A stretch of 64,000 bases of DNA, taken from assembly GCF_036321145.2 (NCBI RefSeq), contig NC_086246.1, positions 35,370,501-35,434,500 of the forward strand, given 5' to 3'. The stretch's first letter is position 1. Every line of letters starts with the position of its first letter. Source of the stretch: Pelmatolapia mariae (taxonomy: Eukaryota; Chordata; Actinopteri; Cichliformes; Cichlidae). A program made the position numbers and the translations under genes. The notes beneath the pieces were generated by a model. It was not told the DNA's origin and made no database searches. It saw only the letters and a program-made list of their open reading frames with translations. This document shows, piece by piece, positions 43,407 to 52,602 of this stretch.

Positions 43407-43441
<35 letters not shown>

Positions 43442-43444
43442 CAC

Positions 43445-43491
<47 letters not shown>

Positions 43492-46400
43492 TATCCAGTG
43501 TCCTCCCCATCCACTTGATTCAACTCATCTCCAGGTTGTCAAGATGAATTGACAGCTCAGTTCTTCTCTTCACATTAGTGCTCAGAACATACAGCTGCAG
43601 ATCTCTCATGAGACCAACCATCTATTCCAGCTAGAATAGATGGATGGAGAAAAAACAAATTTTCCCAAAAAGGCCCCAGCTAGATGGTAGAGTCAAAATG
43701 AGCACCTTCTTGCTCTGAGGCAATAGTGCTAGCAACTGCAACACCTTGCAGATGAGATGATTAATAAAACAGCTAATCATTGAGGAGGTCTCCTCCTTAG
43801 GAGGCTAAAGCCCAGATATTCTCCCTCAAGCTCCCTCCCTAGGCCTGGCTCTCGAGTGGGACCCAGTAACCCTATCCCGGGCAGAGTAATTCGGTTCCTT
43901 TATTTGTTTGTTTTTCTATTTATTTTATGCTTTTAACATCTTTCCCGTTCATGTTGTTCTATGGAGCTATTGCACTTGAAACGACAAGTCCTGCAAAATT
44001 ATATCCATACATTATATATTGGGACAACAACAGCAACGTTCTGTAGCTTACAAAATATTTTTACATGAATCATGTCAGTTCTTTTCAGTCCAGTTCATTG
44101 GTTTTAATAAAAGCTTAAAAAATAGAGATATGGCATATCTGAAAATGTTAATGGGCATAGTGTTTGGTCCTATGGGTTGTTCTGTAAGGCCCAGTAATTC
44201 TATTTTTTGATACAAGGACTTTATGAATACTTCTTTGTTTTGACACAGGCACGCTGTCCTCCCAAATATGTGTGGCATAAAAGCCATGTTTTCCTCATTT
44301 TTGTCATCCCCTGCTGAAAACTAACACTACAGTGTACACAATAACAGGAAATTCAAAAATGAGAGAAGCACCACTGAGATTAGATGTTCATTTGAAGCGC
44401 TCTCCTTTATAATGTGGTTTATGGATTAAAGTAGCATCGGTGTCTTTAAAGATTAGCGAGAATTTAAGAATCCTCTATTCTTTTCGGATCCTATGTTGTG
44501 AGGGCACAAATAAATCCATCCATCCTTTTCTCTTGTTCCCTGTGACTGAAAGGTCAGTAACATTTTAGCTCCAAACAGATGGCACAGCCATACTGGAAGT
44601 GATCACAAGCATAAGCTTGTACACACTATATGAGGAGCAACTATACAACCTCCCTCTGTTAGCTGACACTGTCAGTCAAGCAGAACACAAATGAGAGAAA
44701 TATCTAAACTCCCGCTGTGTGACTCACCTTGTTATTTGCCAAGTATAAATAAGCCAGTTGTTCGAGCATCTCAAACCCTTCATCTTCAAGGCCTGTTGAA
44801 AGGAAAAAAGGATTTTTGACACATTGTTCTTGACTTCCACCCTTTAATAGACTAAAACATATTTACCATTGTAACCAGACCTGTATCACTTATCAGTTTT
44901 GGCACTGGTCCCAAAATTGACTTGAGGATTGTAGATTTTAGAAGAAATGGTATTAGTTGCAATTCATTAGGGTTTGGAAAAGACGGTGGTCTTTCTTTTT
45001 GAAAAATTATCATTTTAGAGAGACTCCCTAATTACATAACACCAGCAATTTTGACAAAATGGTGCTATTTTTGCTTTGGGAATCAAGAATATCCTGTTTT
45101 GTTTCAAATTGATGTACAGGTCCTTCTCAAAAAATTAGCATATTGTGATAAAGTTCATTATTTCCTGTAATGTACTGATAAACATTAGAATTTCATATAT
45201 TTTAGATTCATTACACACAACTGAAGTAGTTCAAGCCTTTCATTGTTTTAATATCGATGATTTTGGCATACATAACTCATGAAAACCCAAAATTCCTGTC
45301 TCAAAAAATTAGCATATTTCATCCGACCAATAAAAGAAAAGTGTTTTTAATACAAAAAAAAGTCAACCTTCAAATAATTATGTTCAGTTATGCACTCAAT
45401 ACTTGGTCGGGAATCCTTTTGCAGAAATGACTGCTTCAATGCGGCGTGGCATGGAGGCAATCAGCCTGTGGCACTGCTGAGGTGTTATGGAGGCCCAGGA
45501 TGCTTCGATAGCGGCCTTAAGCTCATCCAGAGTGTTGGGTCTTCCGACTCTCAACTTTCTCTTCACAATATCCCACAGATTCTCTATGGGGCTCAGGTCA
45601 GGAGAGTTGGCAGGCCAATTGAGCACAGTAATACCATGGTCAGTAAACCATTTACAGTGGTTTTGGCACTGTGAGCAGGTGCCAGGTCGTGCTGAAAAAT
45701 GAAATCTTCATCTCCATAAAGCTTTTAAGCAGATGGAAGCATGAAGTGCTCCAAAATCTCCTGATAGCTAGTTGCATTGACCCTGCCCTTGATAAAACAC
45801 AGTGGACCAACACCGGCAGCTGACATGGCACCCCAGACATCACTGACTGTGGGTACTTGACACTGGACTTCAGGCATTTTGGCATTTCCCTCTCCCCAGT
45901 CTTCCTCCAGACTCTGGCACCTTGATTTCCGAATGACATGCAAAAGTTGCTTTCATCCAAAAAAAAGTACTTTGGACCATTGAGCAACAGTCCAGTGCTG
46001 CTTCCCTGTAGCCCAGGTCAGACACTTCTGCCGCTGTTTCTGGTTCAAAAGTGGCTTGACCTGGGGAATGCGGCACCTGTAGCCCATTTCCTGCAGACGC
46101 CTGTACACGGTGGCTCCGGATGTTTCTACTCCAGACTCAGTCCACTGCTTTCGCAGGTCCCCCAAGGTCTGGAATCGGTCCTTCTCCACAATCTTCCTCA
46201 GGGTCCGGTCACCTCTTCTCGTTGTGCAGCGTTTTCTGCCACATTTTTTCCTTCCCACAGACTTCCCACTGAGGTGCCTTGATACAGCACTCTGGGAACA
46301 GCCTATTCATTCAGAAATTTCTTTCTGTGTCTTACCCTCTTGCTTGAGGGTGTCAATGATGGCCTTCTGGACAGCAGTCAGGTCGGCAGTCTTACCCATG

Positions 46401-48974
46401 ATTGCGGTTTTGAGTAATGAACCAGGCTGGGAGTTTTTAAAAGCCTCAGGTATCTTTTGTAGGTGTTTAGAGTTAATTCGTTGATTCAGATGATTAGGTT
46501 AATAGCTCGTTTAGAGAACCTTTTCATGATATGCTAATTTTTTGAGACAGGAATTTTGGGTTTTCATGAGTTATGTATGCCAAAATCATCGATATTAAAA
46601 CAATGAAAGGCTTGAACTACTTCAGTTGTGTGTAATGAATCTAAAATATATGGAAGTCTAATGTTTATCAGTACATTACAGGAAATAATGAACTTTATCA
46701 CAATATGCTAATTTTTTGAGAAGGACCTGTATGTTTATGACAACTGGAGGTGTATGCACAATTAAAATCCTTTGAACATCTACCAAATTTTCTACCAGTT
46801 TGTAAGCAGTTTGGGATTTCTGCTTGAATTTTGTGTTTTTCCACTGGCCACCGTGACACACTATTAATTAAGTAGGAAAAGGTTCAGGCACCCAAGAGGG
46901 TGGTTAATCATTTTAAGTAAGTAAATGAATATTTTCCTATAGTTAGTTTGAAAATGTGTTAAAATATTTTGATCAAAACAAACACTTTTGTTAGATAGAT
47001 ACCACATGGTAACCCGGATAAAATCTTTTCCATTGTGGCACTTTGATCTTACATTTTCCAAAAAGGGTTCCATTACGGCAACATTTTTTATTCAACGTTA
47101 GCAATAAAAACAGAAGCCAGCTGCTAGCACAGCTGGCTAGGGACACAAAAACCCTTTAAGCTGTCTGTTCATCTTAACAGCAGCATGATCCAGAGTAATA
47201 TTAACCAATATTTATGCAGTTAGACCAATGAGACCATCACAGGAGAACACAGAGGCTGAGCCAGTAGGAGCAAACAGTGGGCAGGTGTGACATTTGGTTT
47301 TTTTGTCTCTGTTTTTAATGGCAGTGCAAAGTTAAAACTGAGCAGACAGCACCAGGAAGGTTGCTAGAGTATCAAAGTTACACTGTGACAGAACAAAAAC
47401 CCTAATTTTAGCTAACTGTAGCTACATGACACGGTCAAACAGCATTTTGTTAGCAGTGTCTGAATAACAGTAAGGACCACATCTCCATCCAGCTGATCCA
47501 AGTGAAATTGGTAAGTTTACAATTAATTGCCCCTTGGGGATAAATAAAGTCTTTCTGATTGTGATTCTGATTCTGACATCTTTAATATTCTGCAGCTGTA
47601 AGCATCTAATCAGTTATTTATCTGGCATGCTAAATGTAGAAGTGCTCTTTTTCCTATAATTGTTTGTTCAAGTGTTCAACAACCGAAGATGCAGGATTTG
47701 TGTTATCTCTTTAGCACTTGTAAGATAAGGAGCAGTTCCTCTCCAGTTTTCTCCAGTCTTTCTCTTTTTTTTCTGAGGATAATATGGCAGATATCTATAA
47801 ATTACATGGCTTGCTGCGTGGTACAGCTGCCAGGTACAGCCAGTACAAGACGTTTGTGCTTAATGTTTGGTGAGTAAAGTTACTGTATTTTATTAGTTGC
47901 TTACTTAGCAATAAGTAGCAAATGTGTGTGCAATACACCTGGACAGTTTATAAATCCAGCTTGCTAGCATTAGCTGATAACTTAGCACTCCATCTTATTG
48001 TGCACCAAAACCTTGACATGACAGTCTAAAACCAGCTTTATGGTCCCGATAAGACAGTAAGCTTTTCCAACTCTGCAAAACTTGTTCTAGAGCAAGGCTA
48101 AGACTTTTCGATCAAAGGAAAACTGATTCTTATGTTCCCATTAATTGTTATTCATTTCATGAATGTGCCTTTCAGCTGCGAGGACCAGTTGTTAGAGGAA
48201 ATGAACAAAACAACTGCATTTCCTCTGCTGCATTCAGGTTTATTTTGAAGGTATTTTGGTACCATAAATAGTTAGTCAAATTATAGATACTTAAACCAAG
48301 GCCAGACTAACTACTAATCAAAAATTCCAGACAAGCAAAAGCTCTAATTTTCTACAAAATGGGTCAACACAGATCGACATCTGAGAATGAAAAAAACAAA
48401 AAACAAAAGGAATTCGAAAGGGCCTCAGAAAACACCCTCAAAAACATGTCTTGTAAGATGTTCCCACTTTGAACACCAGGTTCCTGCTGAGTGTTTAGAT
48501 TGTGTGACAGTGTTTACCATCTGAGGTGAGCCAGTTATTCTGAAGATTAAGAGTCTCAAGCTGATGCAGATGGGAAATATGCTCGACCGTTATCTCCTCG
48601 ATCTTGTTGTTCTAGCATCAGAAAACACATCACAGACTGTAAATGCAGGATTCTAAACTTTGGTTTTGTATTGGTATTTATGGGAGTACATGAAAGACCT
48701 GTAGAGAGAGCTGGCGGGTTTTTTCGGACAGCTTAGCGGGGAACTCAATGAGGTTGACTCCGGGGCAGTCCACTACCCCCTCTGCTGTACAGCTGCAATC
48801 CTGCGGACAGATTTCCGCCTCAGATTTCGTCACCTCTGTTGCATTTTCTGTTTCCTCTGTTGGCTCTTCCTCCTCCTCTTCCTCTGGTTCAACAGGGGCC
48901 TGGCATTGCACCAACACCCAGGCCAAGAGCAGCACACTCAGGGCGTGCAGGATGGAATGCTTGAGAAAGGCCAT
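28570..48974 (-). CDS. podn: podn (podocan), complete CDS in 10 exons
   Basis: Secreted class V small leucine-rich-repeat protein of the extracellular matrix; mammalian podocan binds collagen I and restrains smooth-muscle growth. Coding segments in transcript order are 48974-48699, 48611-48518, 44792-44728, 42549-42440, 42354-42198, 38490-38375, 38227-38014, 37876-37433, 36727-36579 and 28705-28570. Phases agree throughout, giving 1761 nt (586 residues plus TAG; human 613). Order of features: signal peptide, Glu-rich stretch, C-x3-C-x-C-x7-C cap, about twenty LRRs of the LxxLxLxxNxL type, and an acidic C-terminus. Residue matches such as RSVYLHNNKL, LPRSLVLLHLEKN, FRKLRLL and SLEYIYLQNN identify PODN rather than PODNL1 or decorin-type SLRPs. 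Intron 9 (about 7.9 kb) and intron 5 (about 3.7 kb) are swollen by transposons. Confidence 0.96.
30208..30425 (-). pseudogene. Tc1-like transposase relic
   Basis: On the - strand the order is a degenerate HTH-linker block, ttaatgctttacagagttca, agacacatctcaaccag and then SEESKCEIFGS, the decayed form of the DESKFEIFGS first-Asp motif of fish Tc1 transposases. Here the catalytic Asp has become Glu, and stops and deletions interrupt the frame. Fossil in podn intron 9. Confidence 0.65.
31531..31714. mobile_element. hAT-like MITE, about 184 bp
   Basis: Ends CAGGAGTGTCAAAC and GTTTGACACCTCTG are near-perfect inverted repeats of the hAT (CAGGGGTGTCAAAC) type. Complementarity extends outward into tctagga / tcctaga. 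The body includes ggcacatgaactaaaaagag. No coding capacity. In podn intron 9. Confidence 0.65.
32583..32717 (+). repeat. polypurine tract, about 135 bp
   Basis: Almost uninterrupted A/G on the + strand (gaaacaaaaaagaaagaaaa, gaagaagagggatgaagaga, ggaagagaaagaag). Lies within the LINE 3' region. Strand-asymmetric purine tracts of this length can form triplex DNA; here it is probably part of the element's 3' UTR. Confidence 0.7.
32972..33180. mobile_element. high-copy fish retroelement tail
   Basis: Contains gatgcatgctcaatcatcca, gttgattctgttcatctgga, gcgttttcagtgggagaaat and tcactcatccaagtgacttc. This word order is very common in percomorph genomes and usually ends a retroelement (Penelope-like or LINE; I cannot decide). 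It interrupts the surrounding L1-like fossil. Confidence 0.5.
36579..36727 (-). CDS. podn: podn exon 9
   Basis: 149 nt encoding TLDLSGNLMTHIPADLPESL, EYIYLQNNRISSIHGSAFEG and TPNIKGIFLR, the last complete LRRs. The acceptor is tatttttag, the donor gtaagg, and the Arg codon is split (CG|G). Confidence 0.95.
37433..37876 (-). CDS. podn: podn exon 8 (444 nt, LRR core)
   Basis: The largest exon: 148 codons, phase 0 at both ends, about six LRRs. It begins GLKKLHTLHMHNNLLERVPR and includes TLIELNLSYNKLTSP, HREAFRKLRLLETLDLSGN and VLEIKNNLINSIPDG, ending AWMELTALT. The acceptor is tcactag and the donor gtgagt. Confidence 0.97.
38014..38227 (-). CDS. podn: podn exon 7
   Basis: 214 nt encoding QLSSLECLDLSNNNLSVVPK, GLPRSLVLLHLEKNDIRSI, and NLEYLLLHNNKLRSRSIHP up to AAFQ: three LRRs. 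The acceptor is tttgtttgtag and the donor gtaaat. Confidence 0.96.
38375..38490 (-). CDS. podn: podn exon 6
   Basis: 116 nt encoding RNKLEKIPAGAFDSLPNLRE, LYLQNNLLSNEG and MDNETF. It continues the exon 5 LRR as LHLK-RNKLEKIP. It contains an N-glycosylation sequon (NET). The acceptor is ttgttacag, the donor gtggac, and the terminal AG is completed as Ser at 38227. Confidence 0.95.
38964..40598 (-). mobile_element. DD41D Tc1/mariner element with 283-bp TIRs
   Basis: 1635 bp, starting CAGGGTGGGCCATTTATATG and ending with the inverted copy (CATATAAATGGCTCACCCTG), flanked by TA at 38962-38963 and 40599-40600. The inverted arms run 38964-39246 and 40316-40598, equal at 283 bp with few mismatches. 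The transposase lies between them on the - strand. Such long TIRs are unusual for mariner, whose ends are normally about 30 bp. It sits in podn intron 5. High arm similarity suggests recent insertion. Confidence 0.92.
39255..40293 (-). pseudogene. DD41D mariner transposase, one frameshift near the C-terminus
   Basis: Starts MSKRLTREERIEIVLISGER (the frame is open further upstream but inside the TIR). It has an N-terminal helix-turn-helix with HATVSKLLAKFRENGS, the first catalytic Asp in ILFSDEANF, the second in FQQDGAPPHY and the third in SPDLTPLDFYLWG. I count 41 residues between the second and third Asp. All three are present. After LWGHL one extra base shifts the frame: the open frame ends in an unrelated tail, while the family-like tail (RDVQHLKLRILDAC, then HIEHIL and TAA at 39257-39255) continues in the next frame. 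So this copy was nearly functional until recently. Confidence 0.9.
40790..41990 (-). mobile_element. truncated Tc1-like element
   Basis: The left end is CTACCGGTCAAAAGTTTTAG after a TA, a Tc1-type terminus. On the - strand the transposase start is at 41808: MVIKRQLTMEERQTIKTPVG, YREIAKKVKVSVSTVSFTIK, then SDRKRSGRTRATPEADD, RHLTMQQLQAQLN and VKRRLCAAGLTG, i.e. both HTH domains of the DNA-binding region. The frame closes at 41437. Beyond it only broken pieces of the catalytic domain follow (a PSSWSGMNWTEV block near 41110), with an internal deletion. No matching right inverted terminus was found. Confidence 0.8.
41437..41808 (-). pseudogene. Tc1-like transposase N-terminal domain (123 codons open)
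   Basis: Paired-like DNA-binding region with two helix-turn-helix units and a GRTRATP-type AT-hook linker between them. The catalytic DDE region is not in frame, so the product would at most bind TIRs. Lies in podn intron 5, same strand as podn. Confidence 0.8.
42198..42354 (-). CDS. podn: podn exon 5
   Basis: 157 nt encoding SVYLHNNKLTDAGLPEHMF, the sequon NAS, SDNLEILTMSSNFLRVVPKN and LPPTLYRLHLK. The acceptor is ggttcccag; the donor is AAG|gtttaa, weaker than its neighbours but required by phase and homology. Confidence 0.94.
42440..42549 (-). CDS. podn: podn exon 4
   Basis: 110 nt encoding LTLAPKVLPPSLVSADFAAN and QLTRIFPYTFGHKPKLR (last Arg split). The SADFAAN-QLT-FG-KPKLRS block is diagnostic of podocan. 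The acceptor is gcttgcag and the donor gtaaga. Confidence 0.95.
42821..42933. repeat. (TA)n / (CA)n microsatellite
   Basis: Alternating TA with a short CA/CATATA start, about 113 bp. Open frames across it (runs of Ile-Tyr) are artefacts of the repeat. It abuts a LINE 3' end on its right. Confidence 0.95.
42934..43410 (+). mobile_element. R4/Rex6-like LINE 3' end with REL-endonuclease domain, inside TA repeats
   Basis: + strand frame: KILWDFQIQTDKMVVANQRD, IVVVDKQEKTAVVIDVAVP, NDSNIRKKEHEKL, two stops, then YQGLREELERMWRVKVTV, VPVVIGALGAVTPKLGEWV, QQIPGTTSEISV, a stop, and KSAVLGTAKILRRTLKFPGL. The DIVVVDK...VVIDVA block resembles the PD-(D/E)xK core of C-terminal restriction-like endonucleases of R2/R4-clade LINEs such as Rex6. 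The reading frame is kept with only three stop codons. (TA)n flanks both sides (42821-42933, 43410-43437). 5'-truncated, in podn intron 3. Confidence 0.75.
43410..43494. repeat. (TA)n followed by (CA)n microsatellite
   Basis: TA repeats 43410-43437, then CATA and CA repeats to about 43494. It continues the microsatellite interrupted by the LINE fragment. Confidence 0.95.
43495..44727. other. podn intron 3, repeat-derived DNA
   Basis: Non-coding. A stretch at about 43840-43890 (ggcctggctctcgagtggga, gacccagtaaccctatcccg) resembles the 3' region of a fish retroelement. An inverted ctattccagctagaatag sits at about 43622. No host exon. Confidence 0.45.
44728..44792 (-). CDS. podn: podn exon 3 (65 nt)
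   Basis: Encodes LEDEGFEMLEQLAYLYLANN plus Lys, an LRR piece matching the YLYLANNKLTLAP junction of podocan when joined to exon 4. The acceptor is tttcaacag and the donor gtgagt. Confidence 0.94.
45117..46729 (-). mobile_element. Tc1-like element, 1613 bp, with IR/DR-type 201-bp ends
   Basis: Starts CAGGTCCTTCTCAAAAAATT and ends with the complement, flanked by TA (45115-45116, 46730-46731). The arms 45117-45317 and 46529-46729 are both 201 bp. Each arm carries the motif tctcaaaaaattagcatat twice, at its outer and inner edge, the IR/DR layout of Sleeping Beauty-type elements, presumably paired transposase-binding sites. The coding region is a pseudogene. In podn intron 2. Confidence 0.92.
45396..46399 (-). 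pseudogene. Tc1-like transposase pseudogene
   Basis: ATG at 46399 (MGKTADLTAVQ) with a stop after about 30 codons (EISE then TGA). Downstream: KKCGRKRCTTRRGDRTL, TVYRRLQEMGYRCRIPQVKP, FFLDESNFCMSFGNQGARVW (first Asp), a frameshifted second-Asp region, and WPANSPDLSPIENLWDIVKR (third acidic residue, Glu), ending SMPRRIEAVISAKG, TKY. At least one internal stop and two or more frameshifts, so no active enzyme. DDE-type Tc1 family. Confidence 0.9.
46732..48517. other. podn intron 2, remainder
   Basis: Non-coding. About 47530-47560 reads gccccttggggataaataaa, similar to the 3' end of common fish LINEs. Nothing else recognised. Confidence 0.45.
48518..48611 (-). CDS. podn: podn exon 2
   Basis: 94 nt encoding NNKIEEITVEHISHLHQLET and LNLQNNWLTSDG, one LRR and part of the next. 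The acceptor is gatgctag, the donor gtaaac. It ends with one base of a split Gly codon completed at 44792. Confidence 0.95.
48699..48974 (-). CDS. podn: podn exon 1 of CDS: signal peptide and Cys cap
   Basis: Starts at ATG 48974. A hydrophobic leader (MAFLKHSILHALSVLLLAWV) is followed by LVQCQAP, an acidic run (EPEEEEEEEPTEETE), a sequon (NAT), the cap CPQDCSCTAEGVVDC and the first LRR ending RQLSLQ. The donor is gtcttt. A tgcaacag acceptor-like site lies just 5' of the ATG (transcript exon would begin at 48979), so a separate 5' UTR exon is likely. The Glu run is a human-like feature of podocan though its sequence differs. Confidence 0.95.
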
Positions 48975-49262
48975 CTCTCCTGTTGCACAAGAACATGGAT
49001 AGTAAAGTTATAAACATCAGGTCAGTGAGTATTTTTTTCCTGGAAACAGGACCTCACACGCTACAGTCTTTGGCTATTAAAACAGTCAAACATGGTTACA
49101 ATAAAAATACTGTCTTAATTCAGCTAGATGTGCCATGCTTCACCGAAGCAATGTTTGTTACAGAATCATGTTAATTTTTTTGAAAAGTAAGTCATGTACT
49201 ACCTTTCTGAGGCAGTTTTTTCAGAATTGTAGGGGGAAATTCTTTACGATCTAATTTATACC

Positions 49263-49441
49263 TGTCATGGTCCTTGGTCATTTTGACCCAGTGTTCTTAG
49301 TTTTCTTATGTTTTTGTATTTTGTTCTTTATTCATTCCATGGTTCCTAGGTTGTTCACTTTAGTTTACTAGATTTCCCCTTGTGTCTGTACCCCCTGTGT
49401 CCCCCTCCACGTATCTGCCTGCACACAGCCTAAGCATGACA
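49263..49441 (+). mobile_element. 179-bp LTR-like element with 5-bp TSD ATACC
   Basis: Starts TGTCATGGTCC and ends GCATGACA (TG...CA with 5-bp inverted ends TGTCA/TGACA), flanked by ATACC at 49258-49262 and 49442-49446. The first 11 bases equal those of the 554-bp solo LTR at 12287-12840 read on its - strand. Very short for an LTR: a small family or an internally deleted copy. It lies about 300 bp upstream of the podn start codon. Confidence 0.7.
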
Positions 49442-49446
49442 ATACC

Positions 49447-52400
49447 TGTCTTATACTGAAAAAGTGAATGAATTTTAACAGGTAGTGATACATAGATATA
49501 AATTCTATCTAAATTCGATTTAATTGGATAGAATTTATATAATTTATATTAAAAAAAACATTTACTTATATAATGACAAAAATGAAAATAAATAGTTGAA
49601 GTTGAGCAACCCTTATAACAGTTGGAAAACCTATATTTCAACAAGAAGAAACCTCCAACATAACTAGACTTAGGATGAGAGCATGTCTTTAATCTCTATC
49701 AACAGATGATGTAAGGAAGGTTTTTTAACAGAAAACTTTCCTTTTTCCATGTGTGACCCAGTTGTAATCGCAGTTCATTGACCAGTCAGGTTTGAGCAGA
49801 AATTGGTTGCATGCAGGTAAACAGTCTGTGTGGAGAGCAAAAAGAGGAGTGCAATTGCCAAAATATGTCAAAAACCACTTGCTGTTGTCTGAAAACAGTT
49901 TAAATATATCTTCATTCATAAACACCATGCACCACCATGATCATCATCTTGATCTGAAAAAGTGGCCTGCTCACATACACTCCACGAATCGCCTTTGAGT
50001 TTTTAGGGTGAGGTAATCAGATTCGTGACACCAGGAAAGAAAACAACAGGCCAGCAAATCTATAAATCTATAGCTCACCTGCAAATTTACCATCCAGTCC
50101 AGCAGAGAAACAACTTGTGAATTCATAGATTCAAACTTATTTTTTCAAGTAGCAGATTTTTTTGTGGTTTATTCCAGGTCACTAAATAAACTACACTGTG
50201 AGAGTTAAATCTCTGCCATCATCACACATTCTCTGGTTTCATTTTGACTGCACCATTTCAGAGCTCTGGAAAAAGATATCAACAGCAAGCTGAAGAGAAA
50301 AGAAATTGCTTTCTTACTGTATGTTTCCTGTATTGAACACCTCTTGACAATTCTTCCTGGTGAGAGACAACTGGCAACCTGACTGATCCTAAATGAATGA
50401 CTAAAAGATAAGAAAAAGAGCTCTGCTTCAAGAAGGTGTGATGACTATATATCATACATAAACTGAAAGGGGACTGTAGATTTTAGACACCAAAATACAA
50501 TTAAAAGTAAGAAGTACCCTCAGTGTGTAAAACAGCTGTATAATTGCGCAGATGTTTGCAGGCTCTGTTGCAGGACAGAGGGGCTGCTGAAATGCATAAA
50601 AAAGAACATTGGGAATCTGTGTGCACAGTTTGCTAAACCAAGCAGAAAAGTATCTCTTCAGAGCAGAACATGGCTGTTTCTCAATCAGTGGGATTTCCAC
50701 CACCAGTGTGGTTGGCTTATGTTGGCTTAACCCTAACACAAACACATTTAATGGTTGTGGAAAGCCTTCTCATATTCTGCAGAGATTTCTACTTAAGTTT
50801 AGTAGAAAAACACTGGTTCGTAACCTTTTTAGCTCGGGTAGGATTTTAACGAATAGTAATGTCTATCTTTAAGTCAGCTATTTTCTAATTAGATGTGGTG
50901 ATTAGTAAACAGAACCAGCTGGGAAGTCAGAAACAGTTTGGAGAGGGCAGTCATTTTGAAAACAATACTCACTGCACGAACTATCTTTCAAGCCTGTAGC
51001 TGTGACTTCACTGGTCAACAGGCTCTCACAGGACACTAATTAGTACAGCTACAAACATGGAGTTTAAAGCAAGATGGGTTTAGTTATTATTGTGATCTGG
51101 GAAAATTTGCAAAATTCCATCTGCCTCGTAGGTTTGATCCAGAATAATATATCTTCATAATTAAGGAATGCATTGTTTTTAAAAAGTTGTGGAGATATTT
51201 GTGTTCTACAGACGATGAATGCCAAACCTTTGCACTGATTACCATGAAATTTGGTTACGAAGTCCATGTTCCCCTCTGGATGACCTACAATAACTCTGTC
51301 GCTCATCAAAAGCTTCAGACTGGGTTTAGAGAACACAAATGTGGGACAAAAACTCCACTTTACAAACCAGAGATATGGAATTTGTATGATGTGCGCATTT
51401 GTCAAGCAGAGAGTCATTCTACAATGTGCTTTTGATCAGTTATTTAAGAATGATAAATGTTATTCTTTTTCAGAACAAGTTCTCAAAGAGTAAAATTGTG
51501 GCTCTATGCTTTATGCTAACTAAGATATAGGGAAATTAAAAGAAACATTTTTTTCTTCTTCTTCTTTTTTCTGTGAAATTAATCTGGTTGAATGCTTTTC
51601 AGGTCTGACCTAAAGCAAACAATTCAATTAGCCACCTGGAATGGTCATTGTGTTAGCTTGCTTTAGAGATTTCCATCCAGGACAACTTGCAATCTGACCT
51701 AATTTTCCTTAGTTTATTAGATTCTTTCCTCGGCCATGGTGCCAGCAGCTAAATAGTAAAAATTTCCAAGCGTGTCTGCACTTGTCAGATCATCTCTCTT
51801 CCAAAGTTGGAAATTTGTTCTGGAAAATTACTTGGGCTAATTAAGAAGAGAGGTCAGTCTGTGGTGAATTGTGTAAGAGATTCTTCAATCAAAAAACCAT
51901 TCCAAATCATTGTGCAATGCTGACGTATTCTAAGTTTATCTGTCATTTTTCACATATGTACAAGACATTGGTGCACATAATGTGAATCATCACTGTTGCT
52001 TTCAAATGCTGGCCTCAATTCATCAATTTGCACATTGTATTTCTGTCATGGTCCCTGGTCTGGTTCCAGGGGTTTTGAGTTGCTTTGGCGTTTTGGGATC
52101 CTTGTTTATTATAATCTTAATTTCATTATGATTCTAAAAACTTGTTTTTAGTTCTAGTTACTGTTTTCTAATTATTGAGTTCTGAGTTATGTCTGCACTT
52201 GATTATAGTTATATTATTTATTTGTTTGCTTGATTCAAAACAAAAAAAAGAATACTTCAAGATCCATTTTGAAGACTCTTGATTGTATGTATCACGTGAG
52301 GTCACATACTATTTTAATATTAGCTATACTGCTCACACTGACCTTAAAAAAACTGGATTTAAATACTTCTTATAAATGAAACAAGATGCAACACTAACAC

Positions 52401-52541
52401 TATGAAACTGCGCCCTCTGATTTTATTTAAAAGGTTATATGTATTTATCTGCAAGCACTCTTTATTTTCTGAATTTATGAATAAAGTGTCCTTGTATTAT
52501 GTGTCTCACCTGAAAGCAAGATCATTTCAATAGTAGTAGTA

Positions 52542-52602
<61 letters not shown>

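Noticed and set aside
42768..43523. Open frames rich in Ile-Tyr and Cys-Val repeats
   Set aside because: They are translations of TA and CA microsatellites, not proteins.
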